From positions 1 to 55,203 of the forward strand of contig NZ_WIOK01000032.1 in the NCBI RefSeq assembly GCF_009467825.1: a DNA stretch of 55,203 bases, written 5' to 3'. Numbering within the stretch: position 1 is the first letter of the stretch; each line of letters opens with the position of its first letter. Source of the stretch: Cyclobacterium xiamenense (lineage in GTDB: Bacteria > Bacteroidota > Bacteroidia > Cytophagales > Cyclobacteriaceae). The notes beneath the pieces are model-generated. The model saw only the letters and a program-made list of their open reading frames with translations. It made no database searches and had not been told where the DNA came from. Shown here piece by piece: positions 10,078-18,642 of the stretch. The translations under genes were made by a program, and so were the position numbers.

Positions 10078-10350
10078 ATGATTATAATTTGCTCTTAAAT
10101 GGCCATATGGAATCTCGCATGCTTTATAATCATTCCTCCGTGGGTTGCTTACGTCATGCTCGATTTCATGGGTAAAAAGGATTAGTAGTTAAGCATATAA
10201 GGTACCCTATTTTTCCGAAAATTAGTTAAAAAACCGGCGAAACTTTTCTTTTTGGGAGGGATGCCTTGGAAAATTCATCAGGGAAACCAGGAAGGGATTG
10301 TTGAACCTCGGTCTTTCCATTTCTTAGGGCATCAGTTTATTGGTGAAGTT

Positions 10351-11994
10351 TTATTCCGCTACTCTTTCAAATAGAATATTTTTCACCGTGCCCTCCGATG
10401 CCACCTCAAAATACAGGATGTCCTGCTTATTTTTTCCATGAAAACTGTATTTCGTTCTTCTATTCGCCCCAAATACTCCGGTTTGCCCCTCGGTGAGGAC
10501 CAGGCGATTATTGGGGTACGTTAAAACCAGTTGCTGATCGATTACCTCTAGCACATAGGTCACATCTAGTTCTTTGGAATAGTAGTTCCCTGCATAGATT
10601 TCCAGATGCTGATTGGGCTGATCCGCTAGTTGGATTCTCTCAAAATAAAAAATAGCACCGCCAAAATCTACCTGTAGCGCATCATCCGCATCTCCTTGTC
10701 CAAAGGTGTAGGTAATATACGGATTGTCGATTCGGAAGAATCGATTCGGGCCTTCCGGAATGAGGGGCGTGCCCGTACTTCCCCTGCTGCTAACCGCTTT
10801 CAAGGTATCGTTCTCCACATAAATCGCCATGCGCAAATCGCTGTTTAATTCCTGGTAGGTTCCGGTAAGGGCCTTTAAGTCCGCCGGCGAATGAGGGGTA
10901 AACGTTGCCTGTTGACCGGCTTCTGCCGGTTCCTGCACAAACAGGTCCAGGATCTGGTAGGAGAGATTGACGGCATTGATAGTTTCATCGTTTGCAAATA
11001 CAACCACGGCTACGTTTAGGGCTGGAACGGCGATAAATTGGCTGCGCATGCCCCGATCCCGTCCGCTGTGATGGTAGGTGGTAAGCGCCTTATAGGGAGA
11101 AACAAATAGTCCCCTGGCATAGCTCATCCGTTCTCCATTAGTCAGGGTATCCCGTTGCGTGAGGAAATCTTTCAGGTAGGAAAAATCATGTGCGGGGTTT
11201 AGGAATAGTTCCGACCAGCGGAGCATATCGGGAATGGTACTTTCCATGCCCCCGGCTCCTACGCAAAGGGTGAGGGATTTGGGTTGGCGATATCCCTTCT
11301 CCGTGGCAAAATAGGGATAGGCCCGGTTGGGGACAAGGGTTTCCAGATCCTGGATAAAGAACGTTTGTTCCATATCCAGGGGGTCGAAAAGTTCCCGTTT
11401 TGAAAATTCATGCAGATCCATCCCGGACACCCGTTCCACGATCAGGGCCAGAAAAACGTAATTCGTATTGGCGTACAGCATTTTTTCGCCCGGGGCGTTA
11501 TTGACACCTTTTTGCCGAAACATCAGGTCTTGAATCATTTCATTGGTGTAGCCCTGATGGCTGTAGTCAAAGCCTTTTAAATCCAGCAGCACGTTGTGGT
11601 TTCGGATTCCACTGGTATGGTTGAGCAAATGCTTTATCCGGATCGTGTCCCCATAAAACGCCAATTCCGGGATATACGTTCTTACATCCTCCTCTATGGA
11701 TAATTTACCCTGCTTCTCCAATAGACCGATGCAGGCGGCTGTAAATTGTTTGGTAACCGAGGCCAGCCCGACCACCGTGGAATCATTGAATGGGAGTTGG
11801 TATTCCAGGTTCATATTTCCCCTGCTGCCTTGGTACAGGACCTGCCCGTCTTTTACCAGGCCAACGGTTAGTCCGGGATGTGATTCCTCCGGTACCACTT
11901 CCATTAACAGCGCATCGATGCTGTTTTTCACCGGGTTTTGGGCATGTACCTGAACAGCCGTAAGTATCCATAATAAGAGGCAGAAGGATTTCAT
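10351..11994 (-). CDS. Serine hydrolase, beta-lactamase/class C fold
   Basis: A 547-residue secreted protein (signal peptide 1-18, ending VHA-Q) with a beta-lactamase-related (PF00144-type) domain. The catalytic motifs are S79-V-T-K82 (SxxK) and Y174-A-N176 (YxN), with HHSGRDRG later acting as the HxG-type third motif. Such proteins are esterases, D-aminopeptidases or peptidoglycan peptidases; the reaction cannot be told from sequence. The C-terminal ~150 residues form a beta-rich domain typical of Bacteroidota members. The start at 11994 removes an unlikely 74-residue extension and restores the signal peptide. Confidence 0.9.
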   Translation of the reverse strand: MKSFCLLLWILTAVQVHAQNPVKNSIDALLMEVVPEESHPGLTVGLVKDGQVLYQGSRGNMNLEYQLPFNDSTVVGLASVTKQFTAACIGLLEKQGKLSIEEDVRTYIPELAFYGDTIRIKHLLNHTSGIRNHNVLLDLKGFDYSHQGYTNEMIQDLMFRQKGVNNAPGEKMLYANTNYVFLALIVERVSGMDLHEFSKRELFDPLDMEQTFFIQDLETLVPNRAYPYFATEKGYRQPKSLTLCVGAGGMESTIPDMLRWSELFLNPAHDFSYLKDFLTQRDTLTNGERMSYARGLFVSPYKALTTYHHSGRDRGMRSQFIAVPALNVAVVVFANDETINAVNLSYQILDLFVQEPAEAGQQATFTPHSPADLKALTGTYQELNSDLRMAIYVENDTLKAVSSRGSTGTPLIPEGPNRFFRIDNPYITYTFGQGDADDALQVDFGGAIFYFERIQLADQPNQHLEIYAGNYYSKELDVTYVLEVIDQQLVLTYPNNRLVLTEGQTGVFGANRRTKYSFHGKNKQDILYFEVASEGTVKNILFERVAE

Positions 11995-12044
11995 TTTGAT
12001 AGGTGGTATCTGGTTTTCTACGAAGGAAGGAATCCAGGCAGGTA

Positions 12045-12656
12045 TTAGGTTGCTGCCTGACTTGCTTGAAACATTCGGAAGAAGAAAAAGGGGAGAAAGC
12101 CCAGGCCAAAGAGCAAAAAGCCCAGCCCCAGCAGCAGACCGGCCCCTTGTAAATGGAGTAATTTGAAAAGGCATGCCGCAATCAATACCATACCAGTCAG
12201 GGAACCCAACAGCCATTGTAGTTTTCCGGAAAGGTGTAAAAACAGCCTGTTTTTGAGTTTGGTGACCAATAACAAGGGCAGGAAAACAAAGGCAAAACCC
12301 AACATACCCGCATACAGTAAGGAAGTAGCCCCCGGCAAATACATGATTTTAAAAAAGGCACCGAGGGTAGCCGAAAGGGCAAACACATAGCCTGAGAGGA
12401 AGGTGCATTGGCTTAGGAGCAGGCGCTTTTTATGGTTGCGTAGATAAAGCGTTTCCTGCTGTATTTCTCCAAATCCATTGGGCGTGATTTGCGCATACGC
12501 GGCTTTAAAGGCGTTTTCAAAGGATTGCCCGCTTTGCATTTCCGCCTCTACAACGCAACAAAAATGGTCGATCAGGTCATCCTGCAATGCTTTGTCGGCA
12601 ATTTCACTGTGCCGAATGGCCCGGCTGATGATGGTTAGTTGTTGCTCGGAAATCAT
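12045..12656 (-). CDS. Four-helix membrane protein with HAAS-like N-terminal domain
   Basis: A 203-residue protein with a soluble helical N-terminus (about 1-75) and four membrane segments (about 80-100, 110-128, 145-163 and 168-190). The N-terminal part (LIDHFCCVVEAEM, SFENAFKAAY) resembles the HAAS-like domains encoded next to PadR regulators, which may signal to the regulator. Its start codon overlaps the stop codon of the PadR gene by 4 bp (ATGA at 12653-12656), so the pair is co-transcribed and coupled. Precise function is unknown; such partners often sense envelope or membrane conditions. Confidence 0.8.
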   Translation of the reverse strand: MISEQQLTIISRAIRHSEIADKALQDDLIDHFCCVVEAEMQSGQSFENAFKAAYAQITPNGFGEIQQETLYLRNHKKRLLLSQCTFLSGYVFALSATLGAFFKIMYLPGATSLLYAGMLGFAFVFLPLLLVTKLKNRLFLHLSGKLQWLLGSLTGMVLIAACLFKLLHLQGAGLLLGLGFLLFGLGFLPFFFFRMFQASQAAT

Positions 12657-13000
12657 ACGGCTGGAGTGGTTTTCGTGTCGGTAAAGATGATTTTGTGTAG
12701 CGTGCCCATAAAGTCGGCCAACTCCCGCACGGCCATTTTCTGCTCACCTTTGCCTTTGGGTGTCAGGGTATAGTACTTGCGTACCCGTTTTCCCAAGGCG
12801 ACTTCCTCGGTGGTAACCATGCCCTCTTGGAGCAGCTTGTGCAGGATCGGGTAGAGGCTGCCGTCTTTGATCAGGATTTTACCGTCCGAAATGCCCTTTA
12901 CTTTCTGGCAGATTTCGTATCCGTACATTTTTCCGTTTTCTTCCAGGAGTTTTAAAATAATCACCCCCAGGGTGCCTTTTAACAATTCTTTTGAATACAT
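12653..13000 (-). CDS. PadR family transcriptional regulator
   Basis: A 115-residue winged-helix protein of the PadR family, short subfamily. It begins SKELLKGTLG and has the recognition-helix/wing segment GSLYPILHKLLQEGMV (about 48-63), then the typical RKYYTLTPKGK. The ATG at 13000 is preferred to the upstream start at 13066 because PadR domains begin within a few residues of the first Met. PadR proteins usually repress their own operon and respond to a ligand or stress. A 6-7-6 inverted repeat lies right at the promoter (13011-13029), and the target membrane protein gene follows with a 4-bp overlap. Confidence 0.93.
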   Translation of the reverse strand: MYSKELLKGTLGVIILKLLEENGKMYGYEICQKVKGISDGKILIKDGSLYPILHKLLQEGMVTTEEVALGKRVRKYYTLTPKGKGEQKMAVRELADFMGTLHKIIFTDTKTTPAV

Positions 13001-13004
13001 AGGG

Positions 13005-13029
13005 CAAATATACATCATATTCCGATGTA
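13005..13029 (-). promoter_or_regulatory. PadR promoter with overlapping operator
   Basis: On the minus strand a Bacteroidota -7 element TATATTTG (matching TAnnTTTG) lies at 13012-13005, and a TTG sits 18 bases further upstream as a possible -33 element. An inverted repeat TACATC-7 nt-GATGTA at 13011-13029 falls between these two elements and touches the -7 box, which is where a repressor would block polymerase. The -7 box is only four bases from the start codon, which implies an almost leaderless transcript. Confidence 0.55.
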
Positions 13030-13381
13030 TCAACATAAAAGGTAAGGTTTTTTTACACCCTCTCAAAAATGCGTCCAGGCAATACGGGGATTTAGTCGGT
13101 AATGTGAAATCCGTAGCAGAAAATGCACCTAAATTTTGAAGACATCGTTTTCTTCGGAAGAAATGGAAAGGAAACGGTGACCGGTTTCAATGAAGGACTT
13201 CGCACTCATGTATACGCGGCAAAGACTTCCCAAAGAATGCGGAAAGCATTTATTCCCAAAAACGTTCTTTTCGGTTTGGTAGCTTGATGTTAACTCGCTT
13301 TTTTACCCGGTTTTACTCCCGCCGCTTTATCCGAAGCTTCCGATTTTTCCGGATAGGTGCTGTTTCCAACCGATCGCCTTT
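13030..13381. other. Intergenic region, no gene seen
   Basis: No reading frame with coding character is visible. A 15-bp palindrome (TTTCTTC-G-GAAGAAA) lies at 13149-13163, and a TATCCG/CGGATA pair can form a weak hairpin around 13327-13357. No function is assigned. Confidence 0.4.
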
Positions 13382-13600
13382 TTACAGGATCCCTCCTCCC
13401 AGGACCAATCGGATAATTCCCACCAACACGGCGATACCGCAGAGCACCATGCCTTCGTTGGATTTTCCGATCGCACTAATGATCAAGCCGATAATGGCGA
13501 AAGGGATATTGATCCAATTAAACCAGCCCAAAAGCGGAATAAATCCCAGCAACATACCCAAGGCGGCCAGTACGCCAAGGATTAATCCAACTGTTTTCAT
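13382..13600 (-). CDS. Small hydrophobic membrane protein
   Basis: A 72-residue, almost entirely hydrophobic protein with two to three membrane segments (about 3-22, 26-44 and 50-70), Gly- and Ile-rich, with a short polar turn GKSNEG in the middle. Small membrane proteins of this shape are common in Bacteroidota, often without known function. No neighbour in the same orientation is close enough to form an operon. Start at 13600 is the only Met giving a full first helix. Confidence 0.65.
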   Translation of the reverse strand: MKTVGLILGVLAALGMLLGFIPLLGWFNWINIPFAIIGLIISAIGKSNEGMVLCGIAVLVGIIRLVLGGGIL

Positions 13601-15153
13601 AGGAATCGTCTGTTTTTAGTTAAGGCCTTTGCCGAAGGGGGAAGTAGGGAGAACGGAACAAACGCCGCAACGCAGCGCCCCTGTACCGGCATTCCGGGCG
13701 ACCTGCAGGTACCGCGCGTGCCTCCGGGTTACCGCCGCCCCATGCCTACCCTCCTTTCCCACAAACAAAGGTCCATTAAAACTAGCAAAATTTTCCTGTT
13801 AGACGCAACGCGTTTTCGAAATAGTTGCTACTTCAATCGGATGGGGGGAGTATCGGACGGCGATTTTACCGGTGGGGGTAGTTGCTGCGGAATATACTGC
13901 TGCCTCGATTTCCACGAAGATCCTGTCTCCCATGGGAAAAACAATAGCTGCCGACCGAGATAGCGATCGGACGCGCCGGAACGGACGATAAAAACCGGAG
14001 GCACACCATCTAGAAGCGATCTACTCATTTACCCAAAAATTCCGTTTGTATCCAATAAGCGGCTTTTGGCGGAATCGTTTCTTCCCTATTCCCATTCCTT
14101 CCATCGCACGAAAGGCGGCAAAATTGCTACCACCTCGCAAAATTTCCACCTAAGCAACAATTTATCCATAAAAAAATTTGGATCGTTACAAAAAATTACT
14201 AAATTCACTTCCATAAACGGTCAATACTACCGTTGACCGGTTTATTCTCGTTTTCGTTGCTGACATCGTGTTTTGTCAGGGGTCCTTTTTGATGCAGACA
14301 TCTTTTTGCTGTTGTAACAAAAAGGTTTTTCAATCAACTTCAACGCCGAAAACTGTTGACGGTAAACAGCTTTTTTCAAAAACAAATCTACCAATTTACC
14401 AACCTTTAGGTGTCGTTTCAGTCCCTGGTGACTTTTTGAATGTCGATTACACCGCAGTGCTTAAAGGTTTTCGTTTCATCGAGCTTGTGTCTCCGCTGTA
14501 AACAGGAATTTGGCATTTCTACGTGTTTACCCTACGAACGCCTTTTGCGTATGAAACCTTTTTTAAGCGCACCGGAAGCTCTCCCATGCCTTTGGCTGGG
14601 AACCCTATCCGCTCCGAAAAAAATCTGGCCCCGCCTGATTTCGGACCACTGCCACACATCCCATGACAAGCCGGCCGACAAAAGCCCGGCCCACCCCAAC
14701 CGTACCGCATGGCGCCGCAAAGCAACGGAATCAGCCCCTTCCCAAGCGGAGGGCTCCGGAACCCACACACGGGGAGGACCCGGCATGCCCCCGTCTTAAT
14801 CGCAGCCCGACACCAGGGCTTTGCAAGGCAGGTTCCCGCCAGGGCACCACAAGCCCCCCGTTGCGATCGTATGCCAACTCCGGCCGAAACGCCGGTTTCA
14901 TGCAACCTGCACATTGGTTTTAATCTTCGCTTCGGTTTTTTGTCTTCCGCCGCATCCGGCAGGCAGTAAAGGTATCCATCCATACCAGCGGTACTACCCC
15001 ACTGCTGCCAACGATCGTGACGGAAGGGTTACTATCCGGGAATACCTCTGCCGAGTGACGCCCGGAGCAGGAAGAAAACACACCTTTATAAAACGAACAT
15101 TCCGGCACTTGACCGGAAACAACAACCCTTTTTAAACCGCTACGCTTTTTGCC
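13601..15153. other. 1.55 kb region without recognisable genes
   Basis: I see no convincing gene here on either strand: the longest frames have erratic composition (many Cys, Arg and Pro) and no family resemblance. The left and right parts are GC-rich, and 14050-14420 is AT-richer. A weak terminator-like hairpin (CTGTT/AACAG followed by six T) is at 14353-14376. The region precedes the RHS locus and may hold its promoter, a long leader or decayed DNA. Confidence 0.4.
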
Positions 15154-18100
15154 ATGAAAACAGTCTACAAATGCAACCAACGCGGGTGGAGACGTTTTTC
15201 TCTATCCCTTCTATTCGGTACGCTGTATGCGTTCACAAGTGCCCAGGATATGACCTTCCGGGCGCAGGTCATCCCGCCTTCTCCCGAAGTAAGCGCCCTG
15301 GCCAAATTTGCCGATACCCGGGTATCCCACTATTCCGGGATACCGGATATCCAACTACCGCTCTATACACTTGTGGAACAGGACCTGGAACTACCGATTG
15401 CCTTGCAGTACCACGCCGGAGGAATCCGAGTCGAAGAAAGAGCGGGATGGGCCGGACTGGGATGGGCGCTGAATGCCGGAGGAAGCATCAGCCGAACCCT
15501 AAAGGGCCTTCCGGACGAGCAAACGGGATCGGGCAGTGGCTATACCAAGCACGAAGTAGCATTCGATCGACTCTCGACTGCCGAAAGGATGGATTATTAC
15601 CACCGCTCGCAGAACGGAACCATCGATTTTGAGCAGGATATCTTTCACTTCGCCTTTGGCAATTACGCTGGGAAATTTGTCCTTGGAAAAGATGGCACCG
15701 TATCCTTTCTAAGCGCCAGCTATTTAAAGATTCAATTTGAACAGGTAAACCGGGACATCGTTCGCTGGAACGTATGGGACGGAAACGGAAACCGCTACAT
15801 ATTCGAAGACCTGGAGCGAACCATTACAGAAGATTTCTCCAAGCACAGGACGGTGCCGTACCGTTCCAACTACTACTCGGCCTGGCACCTAAGTAAAATC
15901 ATCACTTATAACGGGAGGGAGATACGCTTCAGCTATGCACCCTACACAGCCTCCTACTATACACGTTCTTCTCAATCCGCTTCCTATTTCCTAACAGGAA
16001 CTACCGGCGAATACATCTGCGGAAACGACCGAATTACCGATGCCTTTACCGAGGTAACCGTTCGGGGAAAACAGCTGCAGTCGATTCGCTTTGGATTGGG
16101 CGAAGTCCTCATTGAAAGTAAAAATGACCGGAAGGATGCCAGTTCCAATCGACTAGCCGGGATCAAAGTGATCAATAATCGGGGTAGGTTAATCAAATCA
16201 TTTGTGTTTGATCACGATTACTACCAGTCCAACCTGTCTTCGAAATACACCCACCTACCGGACGCTATAAAGAAAGCGACGCCCACGAAAAGACTTCGTC
16301 TCGTACTGGTTACAGAAAACACGACGAATCCTTTCTTGGATTATCGTTTTGAATACCATGGTAATGTCTTGCCCCATTTTTTTTCCAATTCCCAGGACCA
16401 TTGGGGTTTCTACAATGGAGCAATTAACGAGAGCCTGATCCCCCAGTACATGAGGTTTCGAAAAGCGAATGCCAACCGGCTGGTCGTTCCGGAGTACGCG
16501 CTGACCGGTACCTTGAAGAAGGTTTCCTACCCCACCGGAGGCAGTGTAAGCTATGAAATGGAAAGCAATACCGCGCTGGTTCATTCGGGCGAATACTACA
16601 ATTTTTTTAGTCCGGTAACCCTGGAGGCGGATCAACCAACCTATGCCGTATCGGTAAACAGCCAACGTAGGAAAGCCTTCTTTCAGGTGGAACCGCAGGA
16701 ATCCGACCTGGATACGCTCAAGTTGATCAGGTACAGCGTTCAACTAAGCGGCAGGGTGGATTGCGACGGACGAGACAGAGATTGCCGAGGCTCCGTGGAC
16801 GTATACCTGTACTCCCCTGCGGACAGGTCCTTTATAAGTCTGCTTTCGAATACCATCCAGGACGGTGCCGTCTCCGGTAACGTCTGGCTGAAAGCAGGAA
16901 CCCGTTACGAACTGCACCTGGATGGCCCATCGCGACTGGCTGCCGGACTGTCCGCCACGGTTTTCGGACGAAGAAATCCTCCGAAACAGGAAGAAACCGG
17001 GCGTATAGAGGTGAGTACCGGAGGATTGCGGGTAAAGTCGATCACCAAAGATTTTGGCAACCAAACCGAAACGGTAGAATATCATTACGAGCAGCCCGAA
17101 ACCAACCAATCCTCCGGTTCATTGGCAACCTTCCCGAAATACGATTTCATCATTTTTAATACGTTCGAGAGAAGGGTACCAACTAGGAACGATATCATTC
17201 TGGAAGCATGCCTGAAATTTGAATTACGGTCGTATTCCCAGGTTCCCTTGTCGGTAAACGCGGATTTCTTTGGCTATGGCAACGTCAAAGAGATCCGGAA
17301 AAACAAAGCGGGGGAAATCCTGCGTACGGATTACCGGTACCTGTCCCCAGCGGATTTTCCAGATCAATCCAGCTACTCCTCCCCCTTTGGCATCGTCAGG
17401 AGCGCCGCTGCCAAACGGGGTGTTCCTAAAGCGGAAGTTTATTATGTGCAAACCGGAGACAGTTTTCAAAAATCCTTGGAAAAGGTCTACACCTACCAAC
17501 CATCGGAACGGGTTTCTCACGAAAACTTTAAATTTTTCTGCATGGGATACGGGCCTGGCGGATGTCGGGACGTCCGTTATTTGAAATACTTCAACACCAC
17601 CGTCTGGAATCCCCGCGTTGAAATAAAGGAGATCCGCTACGATAGCCAGACGGGGGCTTCTTTTGAAAAAACCAGCATCCTAACCTATGACAAAAACTAC
17701 CTTTTACCCACAAAAACGACTCGTGTAATCGCTACAAACAACAGCATCGAAGAAGAATATTACTATCCGTTCAACCTGCCCGCATCCCTAAATGCCTCCC
17801 GAGATCCGTCAGTACTCACCGACCTGATCGAAGCCAACCGAATTGTCCCCACCCTGGCCCAACGTAGAAAAGCGGGCGGGCAGCTGCTCGAACAAGAACA
17901 GGTACAATTGCAAAGGTACCACGGGAGACTATTGCCAGCTGCGCTTTTGAAAAAGCATGCGGGCCAATCCGAGTACGAAGACCTCAGGGTTTTATCGTAC
18001 GATCGCTTCGGTAATATCCTGGAGCAAAAACCGCGAACCGGCCCAAGGCAAAGCTTTCTTTGGTTTGAGCAGGGAAACTGGATGGCGGCGGCCGTGCATA

Positions 18101-18642
18101 ATGCAGCCGCCGAAGAGATTGCCTATACTTCCTTCGAAACGGAAGACATGGGCGGATGGACCTTCAGTGGAGACCCTCAAGCCACAGAACAGGGCAAAAC
18201 AGGGCAAAAACAGTACCACTTGGGTTCGGGACCCATCAGCAAAACCGGTATCCCGGCTTCAAAAAACCGTATTTTCCTACTTTCTTTTTGGGCTAAGAAA
18301 GCAAGTAAAAGCATGTCCGGAAGCTGGTCCTTTATGGGCAAAACGGAAGTGTTAACGGATGATTGGCAGTTGATCCAACGGGAAATTACTACATCCCGGA
18401 TTGCCATTACCGGACAGGGAGTGCTGGTAGATGAAGTACGGCTTCATCCCAAAGACGCATTTATGGAGACTTTTACCCATGAACCTTTGCTCGGGATGAG
18501 TAGTAGAACCGATCAGCGTCACTACACCCACTACTACGACTACGATGGCATGGGCCGCCTGGCGACCATCCGCAACGCGGATCGGGATGTTTTGGAACAC
18601 TACCTCTATACTTTTCAAACCCAAAAACAGGCAAAACCATGA
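15154..18642 (+). CDS. Secreted RHS-type protein, N-terminal partner of the RHS toxin
   Basis: A 1162-residue protein with a signal peptide (1-30) that opens with the domain usually found at the start of Bacteroidota RHS/YD-repeat proteins: a Tyr-rich segment around GIPDIQLPLY, then YHAGGIRVEERAGWAGLGW (about 87-105), which also occurs in SpvB-like proteins. The middle is rich in short Tyr/Gly/Arg beta repeats. A YDYDGMGRL-type YD repeat closes the protein (about 1128-1136). There is no RHS core motif and no toxin tip. Its stop overlaps the start of the next RHS gene by 4 bp (ATGA at 18639-18642), so both are made together. It may form part of the same shell or act as a carrier; this is inference. 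Confidence 0.8.
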   Translation: MKTVYKCNQRGWRRFSLSLLFGTLYAFTSAQDMTFRAQVIPPSPEVSALAKFADTRVSHYSGIPDIQLPLYTLVEQDLELPIALQYHAGGIRVEERAGWAGLGWALNAGGSISRTLKGLPDEQTGSGSGYTKHEVAFDRLSTAERMDYYHRSQNGTIDFEQDIFHFAFGNYAGKFVLGKDGTVSFLSASYLKIQFEQVNRDIVRWNVWDGNGNRYIFEDLERTITEDFSKHRTVPYRSNYYSAWHLSKIITYNGREIRFSYAPYTASYYTRSSQSASYFLTGTTGEYICGNDRITDAFTEVTVRGKQLQSIRFGLGEVLIESKNDRKDASSNRLAGIKVINNRGRLIKSFVFDHDYYQSNLSSKYTHLPDAIKKATPTKRLRLVLVTENTTNPFLDYRFEYHGNVLPHFFSNSQDHWGFYNGAINESLIPQYMRFRKANANRLVVPEYALTGTLKKVSYPTGGSVSYEMESNTALVHSGEYYNFFSPVTLEADQPTYAVSVNSQRRKAFFQVEPQESDLDTLKLIRYSVQLSGRVDCDGRDRDCRGSVDVYLYSPADRSFISLLSNTIQDGAVSGNVWLKAGTRYELHLDGPSRLAAGLSATVFGRRNPPKQEETGRIEVSTGGLRVKSITKDFGNQTETVEYHYEQPETNQSSGSLATFPKYDFIIFNTFERRVPTRNDIILEACLKFELRSYSQVPLSVNADFFGYGNVKEIRKNKAGEILRTDYRYLSPADFPDQSSYSSPFGIVRSAAAKRGVPKAEVYYVQTGDSFQKSLEKVYTYQPSERVSHENFKFFCMGYGPGGCRDVRYLKYFNTTVWNPRVEIKEIRYDSQTGASFEKTSILTYDKNYLLPTKTTRVIATNNSIEEEYYYPFNLPASLNASRDPSVLTDLIEANRIVPTLAQRRKAGGQLLEQEQVQLQRYHGRLLPAALLKKHAGQSEYEDLRVLSYDRFGNILEQKPRTGPRQSFLWFEQGNWMAAAVHNAAAEEIAYTSFETEDMGGWTFSGDPQATEQGKTGQKQYHLGSGPISKTGIPASKNRIFLLSFWAKKASKSMSGSWSFMGKTEVLTDDWQLIQREITTSRIAITGQGVLVDEVRLHPKDAFMETFTHEPLLGMSSRTDQRHYTHYYDYDGMGRLATIRNADRDVLEHYLYTFQTQKQAKP

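Noticed and set aside
14519-14983. 154-residue minus-strand frame in the gap before the RHS locus
   Set aside because: Cys/Arg/Gly/Pro-rich, random composition with no domain; overlapping frames on both strands look equally open because of high GC.
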